The notes: generated from the sequence alone by a model not told the origin. 64,000 nucleotides of DNA from Gorsachius magnificus (GCA_034008185.1 CM067109.1:56282301-56346300), one strand, 5' to 3'; counted from the stretch's first letter, positions 1 through 14,645 are shown. A program made the numbers and translations.

Positions 1-465
1 CTGTGAGCAAATTTTAGTTTTAATTTTGGCTATAAAAAATTTTAGTAGGTACATACTGTATTCTGTTTGTCCTCTTAAAATGGGGCAGCTTTAACAAGTC
101 GGGAATTTTGACTCTAGTAATGTGGGGGGGAAAGGCAGACCACCAAGTCTATTCTGTTCACATCTGTTTCTGCTGAATACACAGGACATACATTGCCGAA
201 TCATGGCTCATGAGACCTTTATATCTCAGAAATTTGAGGGTTTTGAGACCCACAATAATTTAAATATAGAAAACACATCAGACTTAAAAGCAAATATGAT
301 TAACTGTCTGCTTACAACAGATTCCATTAAATATCAGTGGAAAAAAATCATTAAGAAAAACAAACCAAAATGTGTTTTCAACTAAATTCTTGAATTTTGT
401 CATTGTGTGTGTGCTTGTGTGTTTTATCTGTTAAAGTATTCATGGAGTTGATGGTAATTTTGCAG
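1..465 (+). other. GNAQ: GNAQ intron 4, 3' end
   Basis: This AT-rich non-coding sequence leads into the GNAQ exon 5 acceptor, whose AG is at 464-465. The short open frame at 122-385 has no recognisable domain and ends in lysine/asparagine-rich sequence typical of AT-rich DNA, so I treat it as chance. A GT-rich stretch (about 400-425) lies just upstream of the acceptor. The upstream intron boundary and GNAQ exons 1-4 are outside the window. Confidence 0.85.
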
Positions 466-595
466 AATGGTGGATGTAGGAGGCCAAAGATCAGAAAGAA
501 GAAAATGGATACATTGCTTTGAAAATGTCACATCTATCATGTTCCTAGTAGCACTTAGTGAATATGATCAAGTGCTTGTGGAGTCAGACAATGAG
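466..595 (+). CDS. GNAQ: GNAQ exon 5 (switch II / G3 region)
   Basis: This is an internal coding exon of the Gq alpha subunit, which carries receptor signals to phospholipase C-beta at the inner plasma membrane. It opens with the last base of an Arg codon, then reads [14 protein letters not shown], and ends LVESDNE. DVGGQ is the G3 motif; the Gln corresponds to residue 209, the catalytic glutamine and the known activating hotspot in human GNAQ. Switch II and the start of switch III follow. VESDNE rather than AECDNE supports GNAQ over GNA14. The acceptor is TTTTGCAG at 458-465 and the donor is GTAAGC at 596-601. The length of 130 nt equals the human exon 5 length as I recall it. The translated residues match the human protein as I remember it. 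Confidence 0.97.
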
Positions 596-3500
596 GTAAG
601 CAAGCATCAGCAAAAAGCACCAGTGTTAAAAAATAACTTCACTTTTCCAGTCCTAGGTGTTTTCAAAACCATCTACCAGCAGTCATACACAACTGCACTC
701 AGTGGAGAAAGAAGCACTACAGGAGGAGGGTATCAACCTTCAAATATGACAAAGCTGATCTGCTCCATAAAGGATTCAAAGGAACCTATGTATTTTGTGT
801 TGAAGGGGAATACAGCTGAATACAGAGAACTGCTATTTGTGCAGTTTGCATTACGTGGCAGACCCACAAAAATAGTGGTGGAAATTAAGACAAAATTTAC
901 AGATTCTTGCTAGAACCAGACCCTAAAGTAGTAAACTTATTTCCTTTGACTTAAAGCATGGGATTTATATTGTATTTTTATTTCAAAAAATAACAGAGGT
1001 AAGAAAGTGGATGAGCTGAGGCGGCAAAGCACACTAGCATCCAGTATTTTGAATGCAGTTTTACACAGTAGGAAGATCAATTAGATTTTTTTGTCTTTCC
1101 TGAGGGCTGTTTTAAGTTATTCATCAAACTTTTATGAGTTAGTCACTGGCATTGTCCTATGCAAGTCTTTTAACACATAAAAGTTAGGTGAAAAAAAGAA
1201 AACATATTAATGTTCTTCATGGCTGCATACATGTCAATTTCACTGCTTAAGAGAATGGTTGACACAACAAGGTAAAAAGGTGTCCCTGGACATTTCATGT
1301 TTATATGCTGAACTTTCTTCAGGATTCATTGTTTAATTAAGTCTGGGAGCCCTGAAAGCTTTTACATTTATAGTCTTTCCATAAAAGAAAAATAGTATTA
1401 TGCTAGTTATATAGTCAACTATATAATTTACAGCTGAATTTACAAAAATGATGATGTAATCTGCACCAACTTCATCTCTTGTAATTTTGCAAGGTAGGCA
1501 TGTGTAGATGAAAAGAGGACTTAGTCAGACTTGGCTCATTTCAAGCCAAGCCAGCAATGCCTGGTTCTGTCTTTGTTTGCATTATTCTTTTGTCCCAAAG
1601 TCAACACAGAAATACTAAGCATTTTAATTATACAAGTTGAAACAAAATATATTGGAAATCACGTAAAGAAAAATGAGTTGTGATAATTTTCAAATGCTAT
1701 TCTTATGATCCAAAATAAACTTCAAAACTTCCTGATGTTAGCTATTTATCACTGTGTTTTCATACTGTCTTTCTTACAGGGAGAAGTTCTTGTACGAACT
1801 GTCTCATAGGGAGAGGTTTACTAGACTGGTTCGCTGTTACATGTGTCCTGTTCTAGTTAGGTGACTTGCTCAGACCCTTGCTCTGGTTTGTCAGATAACT
1901 TCAGTGTGCAAATCATGACTTAGAGCATCCCTACTGTGGAAGATGGAGCAGTTATCTCCCTAGGCTGAATTATTTGGAGTATACAATCTTGCTCTATGTT
2001 CACATAAGCAAAAAGGTTTTGCATGTTGTGAACCGAATAGAACACCCAGCTGAAGATTTCCTTTACGTTCTGGGCTCTCCAATGACCAAAGTGATGCCTA
2101 AAGTTGTGATAGCTTTTCTATAACTACTTTTCAACTATTATGAAAGAGATCACTTTACTCATAAAGCTGTTTTGATTTTTCAAGTTTTCACTTTCAAAAC
2201 GCTGTGGATGCAGAAGCTGTAAAACTCCTCATTGTCTTGCAGATGGTTTTTCCACCTCGCTGCTGAAATATTTGTTTCTTATTAACAGCAGTGGAAAACT
2301 TCTGAACCTTTTTGTCTTTCAGTTTAAAATATGTTAATAACTTTAATTCAAACTGGTGTTTGTTTTCCAGGAGCCTTAGGCCTGTGTTACTCTAGTTCTG
2401 GGATGGATCCAGGCTGTCTTAGAGCTAAGCACCTGTCTGGGCAGCTTAGTTCTGGCTTTCAGCAAGCTGTAGTCTGTCTGTCTAGATTTTGTTGGTATAC
2501 CAGAGCACTGCTTTCTTCCCTTCGTTTTCCCTCCCTTGTGTCTCTAAACATTGCAGTCCCAGAACACATGGGAGAAGAATGGGTTTATTTATTCTGCATA
2601 AAGCAAAGTGTAGTTTGTCTGAATGTGGGTGTGGCAGAAATACGGGAAAAGGTTTTAAGTGTGTTAGTTGACATCTTGAAGTAGGAGATTTACCCACAAA
2701 AAAATTTTTTTTATTCACTAGGGTGTGGCAAGCTCAGTAGGGAGGACAGTAATTTAACTTGGAGACTTTGGTAATCGGCCAAGAGTTACTTTTTCGCACT
2801 TACATTTAAACTGAGAAACAGTGTTAAAATTTTAGCACCAGAGTGAGAGTGTGTGTATAAATGCCCTACTTTCCTCATATGTGTGTCAACAGTGTGATAC
2901 TATGATAGAATCTAATCCTTCTTTGATCTGTGTGCCTCTTACTGAAATTAAAAGATCTGACTCGACAACTTGCAGTGTTCTGCTACTCCCTTTGCATTGC
3001 TTTCATGGCCTGATTAAACAGTATGATTTTTGTAAGATGGCCTACTTTCTTTTTCTAATTAGTCCACTGCATGTTATTGCCTGAAGTATTTTTCCTTGTA
3101 GTATGTTTTTCAAAGAAAACTATACTTTTTAATCAGCTGTGGCATTCTTTTTAGTTAATCCATTTTTTCATTAATCTCATTTTCATAATTAAATAGAAAT
3201 CTGTAAGAATTATTATTTGCCATTTGGTGCATGTGTGTTTCTATGACTCTTCATCATTATGAAACTGCTTTTAGAGCCCTTATGACTGGATTTGTATTTC
3301 AAAATGTAGTGCCTGATAGACTCTCAGTTGTAAATCCATTTCCTCCCTTGTTTAGATTATTCAAGAGAAATACATTTGGATTATAAATCAGATGAGGTTA
3401 TACTGAGTTGAGAGTCTTTGCTAGTGTCTCTGAAGGCTTTTACTCACTGGGTGTATGTGGGACTGAGCTGGGAACTGTTTCTGTCTTCATGCCCTCAGAG

Positions 3501-6500
3501 GAGTTAAGTATTAAAAGTTCTGAGGAATATATTACAACTACTCTGTAAAGGGGCATGATACATAGAAAATAAGACGAGTGTTCAGGCTGCCTGTGTAGGG
3601 TGACTCTTAAATGACACATCCGTGAAACTGCATTCCCATGGCAAAGATCTGCAGCTAAAGGGTTGGGGGCTTCAGTCCCAAAGAAAAGCACGCATGGCTG
3701 CCCAACTGTATTTTAACTATGATTCTTCTAATAGGCAATACTCAGAAACAACATAATCTCTCCTCTCTTAAGTACATGTCTAGATTGTGCATAACTAAGC
3801 ATCTGATTTTGGTGCGTAAATATAAAACAAGAAGAATTGCTAAGGATATTTATATATTTATGTATATTTAAACATATCTCTCAAAAAATTATGATTATGT
3901 ACAGTTTTCAAATGCCTTTCTCTTCTTAAATACATGTCAAAGGAGAGATAGCTAACTGTTCCAAATTCTGCCCTTAATAAAACAGTAAGTCTGTCTAGAT
4001 TCATTGGTGGAAATGAGGACAAAATTTGATCCAGAGGACATGATATACTAATTACATTAATAGTACTGTAAATTAAGTAAATTGTCACTCAGTCTGATAT
4101 GATGTGACGAAGGAGAACATGTTATGAGTTAAATTATCAGATGTTTGACCTTTTCACTTTCTCAGAAAAGTCTGACAGAATTAGAGGTGAGATAAAAAGT
4201 AAAGGAATCATCCCTCTGGTAAATTAATTTATGATGTATTATGTCTTCTAGCTCAGGCTTTTGCTCTGAATTATACCAGCAGATCTGGAGAAATTTGCAG
4301 TTTTATCAAAAAGCATAGTTTAGAACTTTTGCATTTTTAAAGTCAACTCATTTTCTTAAATAAAGGATTTTTTCCTAGGTAACGTATATTAATCCATATT
4401 CCAGGATATGCTGCATTTAAATATGTATCACAGATAGCTCTTCTAAACATAAAATCTCATGGTCTCGGTGTAATAAATGCAAAAACAAGTTCCAGCTGTG
4501 TAAGAGAACCAGTAACTACTTGCAGTTATGGAAGGACTAGAGAGACATCACGGTACACCTGTGAAACCTGGTTTCATAAAAAGGTTTTCATTACCTTGGC
4601 GGAGCCTGTTAACTACCTGGAAAAGGCAAAATAAAAGACAGTATTTATTGATGCTTGTACATATTTTTATTCCACATTATCACACTAAAAGTCCTAGGGT
4701 GTATATGATTTCATATAGCTTGTATAGGTCTGTGGCCATTAGGAAAATGTGGGCTTTTTTAAGTAGTGGTCCCTTTTCCCAAAGGAAAAACAGAAAAGAC
4801 AGGATACAATTATCTCAGTTCAGCTAAATTAATGTATTAATAGTCTAAGTGAAATTTTGGAATTTTCTAAACTATTAAAAAGCAAATACTGTCCTTCCCC
4901 AGGCATCGTCAGAGGCTGCAAAGCTGCAAAGGCATTGGAAAGCATAAAGTATTCATTGGTAAAAGATAACTTTTAGAAGTAAATCAGTATGACTACTCTG
5001 AACATCCATTGCACAAAATAATTGGGGGAAAAATGCCAGTTTCAATTGTTTTGGTCAGAGCTGATACATTTTGATTTAAAAACAAATAGAAATACAATTG
5101 TAAAATGTGAAGTTTTAACAGGATTGGAGATAAATGTTGCTAATATTTACAACTAATACTCCTTCCAGTTTGATTTTGAGTAAAGAATTTCGCTAATGCC
5201 CAGCATTATACATATATACTGTGTATCCTGTATACCTACAAATGTCTTACATATGCATCTCTGTGCCTTAGGAAAGTAATGTTTTTTCACTTTTTTACAT
5301 GTTAAGCGATTTCTTTTCATTAATGAATGAAACCATCTATAATTGTAAAGAACCATTGAAATGTCTCTTCCTTTGTTAAAATACTAACATTAATATAACT
5401 TGGATTTCGTAGGTGGTTTATCTGCTAGGTTTTCACTGGCCTTGCATAACAAAGCAAATAGAACCAATTTTACTGTTAAGGTCTAATTCATTTATATATC
5501 TAATGCTGACAGGTAATTTGCAACCCTTTTAAGAGATTTATTAAGAACCATTATTGGTTCTTTTTAATCAGAAAAGGAGGATATTCTTGTCAAGCAGCAT
5601 ACTGTTATTTTTTTAAAAAGCTTTTGTTCTAAAGCTTTTTTTTAATATTTTGGGTTTTTTAAAGCTTTTTTTAAAAATTGTACTATGTCTTAATAAATTA
5701 TTTTATTTAGCTGCAGCCAGAATTGTTAGCTTCAACATAATAATATGTAACTGAATTTCTCTTAAACAAGTATTTCCTTCCTTTCCCTTGCAAGAGTTTA
5801 AAGTTTTATAGAAAGTACCACCTCCTTGTAATTCCTGTATTTACAGGTTTGATCCCAGATTGCAGTTCTTGCTGAAAATGTTTGTAGTGTATGAAGCAGG
5901 CTGGAATGGCTTAAGAATTAGTGAGTTTTTAAAATAATAGCAAAATTGATTCCTTGGCTTAAGAAATTCTACACATGTGCCTTCAAGCTATGTCTAATAT
6001 TGCCACTACTTCCTGTGTGTCCTCCTTTCACACATGTTACACTGTTACCTAGGATCTATCTTTTCTGTGATCTTGGCAAATGCCATATTGCTCAACTGAC
6101 ATCCACGAAAATGGTGCCATAAAGATAATTTTCCCAGGTTCTCACTTTTGCCTTGTGTTCATCTGTCCACTGGTTTTTACTTCCTTACCACATGGAACCA
6201 AATAGTTTATCTGCTTTAAGGGCCTGCATCATCTAACCTGATACCATAACCAGATTGAATCTTTTTTATGCCAGTCTCGATCAGCCATTTTTAGAATACT
6301 CCAGCAAATACTTCTGCATGTGATACCATTCTCCTCATTCTGAACAGAAAGAGTTCCCCAGAAAACTTGCATTGCTGCTGTGTGATGTACAGTGGTGTAG
6401 CAGCCAGAGCTGCGTGAGGACTGCTGCTTGCATTGTTGAGAATTCTGCTGCTATAACTCAATGCGTTCTCATCCTGTGTTCAGAATTCCAATGTCTTACA

Positions 6501-7033
6501 GATTTATCCTGAGCTCATAAACTTTTAAAGCAGTGGCTGTTACTGAGGAGCAAAGTGCAGCTGTGATCCCCTATCAAGTCTTCAAGGTTTCTGAAATGTA
6601 AAATAGCAGGTTCATTTACCAGTCGCAGACGTTTGCGTGGCACTAGCAGGAGGAAAGCGTAATGTTTGTATTTCCGAGATGTGAACAGTACCAGTAGATA
6701 TGGAAGTGACTCAAGCAACATTTCCAAAAGCCATTGCACAAACCTTGCAGGAATTCAAGGCGGTACTCAGACAAGTGGAACAGGAGAAATGGAAGGGAGA
6801 AGGGACTTGTGACTGGTGGAGTCCCATCTGGGAGCAGCGTGGAGCTAAATAATTTGTGAAGACAGTTGTTCTTAATAATGCTTTGTCCAAAACATTACCA
6901 CCCAGGGGATCATTAAAACTTAGTGACTTAGTAGTCTAAATTAAGGCCCTCAGTAAAACTATGTTTAGCTTGGTGTTTATAGAACACAAGGGCTGGAAGA
7001 TGGTAGCTACATATGAGTGAGTGAAGTAGAATT

Positions 7034-7202
7034 GGTTGCTCAGAGGGGTCAGATCTCCATCCTGGAGAGAGGTGTTCAGCACTTGTCTGGACACAGCCAT
7101 GAGCAACCTAACCTAATGACAAAGTTAGTCCTTCTGGGAGCAAGGAGTTGGACCACATGACTTCCACAGGTCCTTTCCAACATAAATTCTTCTGTAATTC
7201 TA
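7034..7202 (+). mobile_element. Old CR1 LINE 3'-end fragment
   Basis: The segment resembles the degraded 3' part of a CR1 element. It starts with text like CATCCTTGGAGGTGTTCAG, continues through a chain related to the usual ORF2 end, and closes with GGTCCTTTCCAACATAAATTCTTCTGTAATTC, which is the diverged CR1 terminal motif. There is no coding capacity. Divergence is high, so it is an ancient copy. The exact 5' edge is approximate. Confidence 0.7.
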
Positions 7203-10200
7203 AGTAGAAAAATAATAGTTGTGGCAAGTGAAAGGAGATTTTTTGTTTGTTCGTTTCCTTGGGGGGCATCTTTATGGTCATGCCATAAGGTTTTGCCGTA
7301 GCTTCTTTAAAACCCTGAAATATCCGGTGGATATCTGAATTAGTGGAGTTACCTTCACAGTGCTTAATTTACACTGAAGAACTGTCTTGCAATTTTATCA
7401 GAAGTAACAGTTGTATGAAGGCAAAACAGGATATTTAGAAAACGAGGGCTTCAGTACCTCAGCTCAACTCCAAATTGAAACTGAAGGAACTTTTGTAGGG
7501 TGGTTTTCTGTGATGTTTCTGTGCTTCAAGTACTGAGTAAAGGCACCGTGCAAGGATGTTGTTCTTTTGATTGATGGTTGTTCCAAGTAGAAAAGATCAA
7601 CATTGCTTGATTTGTTAAAAAATACTCCAGTTAAATTCTAATGTATTAAAATTACATGAAAATAATTACATGAAACCCAGGACAGCTATTTTTAGTGTGA
7701 ACTCCTTTGTGTATCTATACAGGTATGTAGATGGAGGCATACATGCTCACATTTTGAATCTGGACAAAATACATCTGCAAAATAGATGATCATCCAAAGC
7801 CTAGATGGAACTTCTGTAGTGTTTGTCAGTGCAATCTGTTAACGGGTGACAAATTGGTACAATGTTCCAGTTGCACTTTCTTTTGATGTGGGACAAAAAT
7901 AAGAAATGGCATGAGGCCACAGAGTTCAGAATACTTTCACTTTTTATGGAGGCAGTTATCTGAAGCACGTATTTCATTTTTTCATCAGAACTATCTTGCT
8001 GTTCACATCTGGGCATGCTTCCACTTCTCTTCCAGCACTTTGTGTTTCTTATTCACAGGCTAGTCCTACATGGCTTAGCATGAAGGCTGAAAGAAAACAG
8101 TGTTGAGATCAGAGCACTTCTCTTTTTCTGCATCGTGTATAGTTGTCTGGTTTTTGCATCAACATTCAGCAATCCAGAACAGTTGAGCATAGGGCAGAAG
8201 GATAATATGAACTCCCAGACAGAATTAAAATCCTCAAATGTTCTTCATAATTATTTAACAATGTTATTTCCATGGGAAATAAAATCTCCAGAACTCATTG
8301 TTTATTTGGAAACTAGAGAAAATAACACATTAACCACATGTGCCAAACCTTGGTTGCTCTATGTGTTGTATCTGTTCATACCTGCTCACACATATGCATA
8401 TGTATTTTCTTTTTGGTTTGTGGATAAAGAATCTTTAAAATGTAAAGTATCAGTACTAGGAAGCATTTGCATGAGGAGGGGCCAGAGCCTCTCTCTCTTT
8501 TGTTGAAGTGGGTGGTTCTTAATGGAAGTGGGAGGTTGAATGATTGTGAACTCGCTTACAGAGGCTGCCAGAAATGCTGCTGATAAATGTTGCTGTTGGC
8601 AGCAATTGCTGGCAAGGACAACTGCCACTTATTTTTTTCAATAACCAGTGTCAAAACTGTCCAGAAAAGGGCCCTTTTCAATGACAATTTAATTTTAAAA
8701 TATTTTCACCCATTTTTTTCTCAAAAATATGTAAGTATTCATGAAAAACAGATTATTCTGGAATTCATGTTACTTCATCAAAATTAATTTAACAGCCATT
8801 TTTTAAATTAAAAAATATTTGACTGCAATGTTTTGACCATATTTTTGGACCACTTCTTGGACAACTTTTTTTTGGACAGTATTTTTGTGATTTGATGGTT
8901 ATTGAAGATGTTGATTTGATGGATTTCAGCTGTAATTTCGTTCATCTGTCCCTCTGCTGGGTAGATAAAATTGCCATATATATGAAAGTGTAGTGTCAGA
9001 AATTTAAGCTGTTGGAGAGGTGAGAGGTTTTTTTCCCAGGTGATTTAAAAATACAGTTCTCATCTACAGAGATGTCTTCCCAGTCCTCTACCAGCAGCTG
9101 GTTTTGTTGGGCTAGTTTGCAGAAAGATTCAAGACCAGTGAAGAAAATAAAGGAATTATTCCTTAGCTCTGTGTTTGAAGTTGTCTCTTACTGCATTGGA
9201 GTTATTCATATAAATATGTGTACAATCATTGCAGCCTTTTCTTGGGTGGCTAGTTACAGCTGTATAGTTGCAGGACTATACTTCATACTGGTGGCAAAAA
9301 TCGTGAGTGCTTCCAGTTTTGATACTATATTTACTTTTTTACATAGTGGAGGACTCTGCACTTACCTCCCACTTCCTGATTTCCTCTGTTATTTCCCAAG
9401 TTTCATGTAGCAGCTCTATTAAATTTCTAGCCAAGGAATACACTGTAGGTCTTTCTGTGCAGCTGGGCAGTGCTTCTACTTCAATAATTCCTGGAAGTCT
9501 TATTTGGAGAATGGAGACTTTCCTAATTAACACAGATTATCACAAAAAAATGTTGACATACACAGGATTTTGTCAGGTAAAATAATAGACCCCAATACTT
9601 TGATACTGAACAACTTCTGAAATATTAACCCCTCCTTTTTTTTTCTGAAACTCTCTTGCAACAGTACCTTCTCTCTACAATTACTGTCTCTGAATGCCCT
9701 CTCACTCAAACATTTGTTGCCAGCATAAACAGTTACATACACAGTGCAAGTTGACTGAAAAGTGCATCCTGTTTACCTCCTCACCACCTTCTCTATCATC
9801 ATTTCAACAAAATTCAGTCCCTCAAAATCTGTGAAATCCTAATTTTCTTAACAGACCCTATTTAAATTGCCATTTTTAAGACAAAAATTAATTAGTAATT
9901 TTTTCTTCCAATGTGTAAATTACAGTATGCCCACTAGATGCCACTCTAGGCAATCATAAAGACAGTAATGGGTGAAACTCCACTACTGCTTCTATATTGT
10001 TTCAGATTAATAGTGTACTTGGTCTTTCCTGCCAAAGCTTTATGTATGTTAGCTAAGAGATGCTGCTTTCCCTTCACTGGTACCAGCTGATACAGCTTTT
10101 AAATGCTGTTTTAGTGTTCTTCAGGTATTTTTCAGGATTTGACTTCTTAAGAGTGCTTATGAATTATGCCGATTCTATTATTTCTGTAATTGCAGGAGTA

Positions 10201-12059
10201 ATTGCATATTTTTCCAGAGCAACAGATAGCAAAGAGAATTTCAATATGTAAACCCAAACTAGAAATCCATCATTTTAACATGAAAACTAAAAGGATAAGA
10301 TTAAAAAAAAAAAAGTGGAAGTGTACTCTTTTTAAATCTATTGAATAAGAAGGAAGAATAAGTGTTTGCATTTGGATAAAAATGTGAGACAACATGGTTT
10401 GTATGTCTAGTTACATTTATGTCAATGCTTAACCATCATACAAAAACTTAGCGGCATGAAATCTTTTATATGGTAAAGGGTACATGGTAGAAAGAAATTT
10501 AATTTTATTTTTACTTCTGTTTCGTAAAAACATGTTTCTAGTCATAAAACTGGACAGGCCCATGATTTGTGACTAAGTACAGTGTTTTTTTCTTGGTGTT
10601 TAGTAAGAAATTGGAATAATCTTGTCCAATATCTATTTATAGTTAACAAATTTCTATTCGTCTGCTGTATTTTTTATTCTGTGTTTCATGATTGTATCTT
10701 TACATTGGACTGGTAACTGTGTCAGGTTGTGTGGTGGATGGGGGAATTTTATGCTGGCATCTGTATATCATAACAAGAAAAATGGAGTAATGGCTGGCGA
10801 TATCAATATGTCTTTATGCAGTTCCGGACTGACTGCAGACATAAGCAGAGCAGGGAAGTTGCCCAGGCCAGCAGATCTTGGGGGATGGCAACAACAGTGA
10901 TCCCGCTGCTCATTTTCCTTGTGCCAGCTGCCTGCAAAGCCAGTGAGGCTATGAGCTGCTGTCAGAGGGGGCTTGCTGTGAAGGTTGGCATCGCTGCTGA
11001 GAATGGCTGTCAGCTACTGAGAAAGCCTTGAGCCAGCTCCAGCTGCACATTTCTTTACATTAGTTATTCACAAGTTTCTTTCTGCAGCCTTTTCCATTGA
11101 AGCTGAAATAAGATTTTTCTGGAAACAATTTGGTGAGGTAGAGCTGGCTCATAAAAATCAGATCTAGTGCTTGAACAAACTACTAGGTACTGCCTGCTCC
11201 CCACTGTTCCATCCTCTCTTCAAAGAGCCATACCATCTTGCTTGGTTTGGCCAGGCTTCCTTCACATTGCATCTGACAGAAGGTCAGAACCCCAATGCTG
11301 GTGTTTTTCTATAGTCCTTGTAATCCTATCCCTATTTCCAGTAAAAATAATGTAACATTAAACTGCTTCTTGCATAAGAAAAAGTGCATCCTCTTAATCA
11401 CATGTGTTTTTCAGAACAGTGAGTAGATCAACCATTTTGTCAAACATTCTTTAATTAAACTGTTCAAAAATATTAAGGCAGTAGTGTTGCATATATGTTT
11501 AATAAAGGAAAATGGTGAGCATGCAATGGTTCAAGCTATCATTAGCAACAGAAGACCTGGTTAAGAGAAATTTGAGAGAACAACAAGCAGTATTGCTGGA
11601 GAAATTACTTCTGGAACAAAAATAATTTTATTTGCCATGACATCCATAAAAGCTGATATGCTCTTAAGTGTTGGATAAACAGCGAGATGAAGGACCACAG
11701 AAGGTTAAGCAGAGATTGATCAGTCAAAAAATGGATTGCTTCATATTTTTTGATTAATCATTCTAAAACAAAATAGGGAAGCCACATTAGAATGTTTAAT
11801 CTGTTACAGTAAATTCAGGATCTATATTGCTTTATCTGCTCAATCAGAGAAAGTCTACTTAAAAATCTCTAGGCCATCTTTCAATTCCTGCAAAACGTCT
11901 ACAGAGTACAGATCAGAGTGACAAAACATGAAAATGTCTGTTCAACATCCTTAATACAAATTCCCTTCCATTTCTTTCTGAAATAATTGCAAAGGGTTTA
12001 TAAATGCCATTTCTTGATCACATAAACCATTGGGAAAGGCAGGAAGGGCCCAGATCCCA

Positions 12060-12415
12060 TATCCTGTGAAGACAGGGTGAGGGACCTGAGCTTCTTTAGT
12101 CTAGTGAAGAAGACACTAATACTTGCCAACAAATATTTGAAGAGTTGCAAGTGTGCCATGGGGCCGAACTTTCCTAGGTAGAAAATATAATAAATTTTGG
12201 CTTGAGACATTCAAGTTGTATATTAGGAAAAATTTTTCCTATGGGTGTTAAATTTAGCAGTGGGACAAGGAAACCAGAGAGGTACTGAAATCTCCAACTG
12301 CAGAGGCTTTCAAGACTTGCCAAGACAAAGCTATGACTGACCTGCTCCTGTGTTGTCAGTAGTCCTACTTGAATGAAAGACTAAATTAGATGAACTCTAG
12401 AGGTGCCTTCCAGCC
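12060..12415 (+). mobile_element. Ancient, highly diverged CR1 fragment
   Basis: Scattered blocks follow the order of a CR1 3' end. GACCTGAGCTTCTTTAGTCT corresponds to the Leu-Phe-Ser-Leu block, ACATTCAAGTTGTATATTAGG to the LDIRK block, and CCAGAGAGGTACTGAAATCT to the LPREV block. The last block, GATGAACTCTAGAGGTGCCTTCCAG, is the terminal motif. All frames are broken. Boundaries are uncertain by tens of bases, and the 5' edge may begin somewhat earlier. Confidence 0.6.
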
Positions 12416-14578
12416 AGCATTTCAGAGTCAACACTCTGCTGCTATTTCAGTGGTGTTTCAGTGGAAGATGTGTGACAGTTGCTGTGAGCGCTTACAGCTG
12501 TTTACATTTAAACAAATTAAATATGGGGTTGTTACTTATGTTGTGTGGTGCTTAATGGTATCAGCAGCGCAGCAGCATTCCTGCTGATGTGTATGTACGT
12601 AATCATGCTCTCTATGTTTTCTTAGGTATAATAGTAATTGCTGTCGTCTAAGTGTAGTGTTTTTACCACTGGTAGATCTAGCCCTTACTTGGAAGCCATC
12701 CAGGTAGCTGGACCCTGAATGTGTATTGCATAGGAGCAGTATTATGGTTGTATGTAGAGTCTGATTTTGGAAATAAACTGTAAATTACTGTTTCTAATTT
12801 TATAATGAGTAGTTTCTGGTCAAGTAAAGGCAAAAATCCCCAATTACAAGCATCCCAATGTCTTAGTGCAGAGAACATAGAGGGTTGCCTCTTGGGAAGA
12901 GCTACTTAGAAATGGAAGAGCATACATACTCCTTTCCTAACAGAGCATCTGACAGCGAGATCTTGACTTAAGCCTAATGATAAGCAAAGGAGTAGCTTTG
13001 CAGAAGTACATGTATATTTATAGTTAGAATTGCTGAATCCAGCTTCCTCACATGTTAACAACATAAGAAATTAATTCTTCTCTTAATGTCCATCTTCAGA
13101 GCTTGGGTTGGATATTTACTACCTCCATTTCAGTTCACTGCACTTGCTCTCCATTATAACTATGCTGAGTTCTTTAGTGACAAGTTTAACAAGAACAGTC
13201 CTTAAATCTAAAATACAGATTGCAGCATTTTCCTTGGAAGTCTATCACTTCCCATTAGTATTGAAGCTGTATCATTTCATCTCTGTGCTTCTTTTGTTGT
13301 GCTTTTGCCATCTTTTAAACTTTCTGACTCTGTTAAAAAAGAAACTATGAAAAACAAATAGTTTGATTCAATACGTGAGAAAGTTTCAGAAGGAGAAGCC
13401 AGAGGCTAATTGTTTTTCATAATGATACACATTAATTTCAAGTCTACAGTGCTGGCTTTTGGGACAGTTTTTTAAAAGTGCTGGGAGTTTAGTATGTATT
13501 TAATGAGATTCTGTCTACATTCCTCTTAAGGATAGGGAAGAGGAAAAAGCCAGTGAGGTTTCCCACAATTCAGGCAACTGGTAAGCATTTTTATTTACTT
13601 GCTAAGGAAGGTAATGTATGTAAAAAGTTATGTAAAAAGCACTCACCTGAAGGTGGGAGTTACACGGAGGGAACAGAACAGATAGACCCTTTAGGTTTTT
13701 TTATATTACAGCTACACACCAAGAGGAGGTACACCTATGATCAATATACAGTGAGTATCTGTCTTCTCCTTAGGGCACGTTAAGTACTTTCTTTTCTTGT
13801 GCTTTGATAGTATTGTCCATACCATAAGTTCAGTTTGTGGCACTAAAGAGAGGCAGAAAAAAATGTAAAAAAACCCAACCTGAGTGTGAAATTAGGTTGT
13901 CTATTTACTAGGTTTTTCTCCCTCCTCTTGAGTCCCCTTGAGTTTTCAACTATTAAATTATTATTAGGTCTATGCATAACAAAGTTGTAAAAGAACTGGG
14001 AAAAAAAACCCAAACTCAGAGTTAACATTCAATTACGGATTTTGGATTTCCATTATTTGATCTTTAGATGTCAAAACTGATGTTAATGTGACAGGACTGC
14101 AGTAACAGCCATGTAATTTATGATGCTGTCAGATAGAACTGACATTTTTCATTCAGAGGATCCCCGTGGACAATACAAATGCTAAAACAAGCATGATCTG
14201 TAGGAAGAGGCGATAATTTTATTAGACCAGCTGATACCATCAGAGAAAGCAGACGAGCTTATGGACACTTCCTTCATGACATCATCTAGGATTAAGGTTT
14301 ATTTCCAGTGAAATAGCATGGACCATAGCAGTCATTCAGTAATATATGTTGCTTATGTCATGCAAACTGAAAAGGAATTTTCTTATTAATATTTTTATGA
14401 GGCTTTGCAAGACACTTGTTAAATATATGAATGATATGAAATCTGCATTGAATCCCTGGAATTGACTGATTTGTCCTTGTAAAGTTCTAGCAGTTCCATC
14501 TTATTACATGCCTTTTGTGAAGGCGTGTTTGTCTGTGGAGAATTTCAATGTGACGTAAATTCAGAGAAGATAACCAGT

Positions 14579-14645
14579 GATCACAGAATTGCAGAATGGC
14601 AAGGGTTGGAAGGGTCCTCAAGAGATCATCTAGTCCAACCCTCGT
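14579..14645 (-). mobile_element. Short CR1 3'-tail fragment
   Basis: Read on the minus strand this is the CR1 terminal sequence: GGTTGGACTAGATGATCTCT, then CCTTCCAACCCTTGCCATTC, and a decayed tail CTGCAATTCTGTGA. Only about 67 bp is recognisable, as expected for a severely 5'-truncated retroposition. It lies about 370 bp from the 3' end of the large CR1 and has the same orientation. It resembles the tail at 61701 more than that of its neighbour. Confidence 0.75.
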
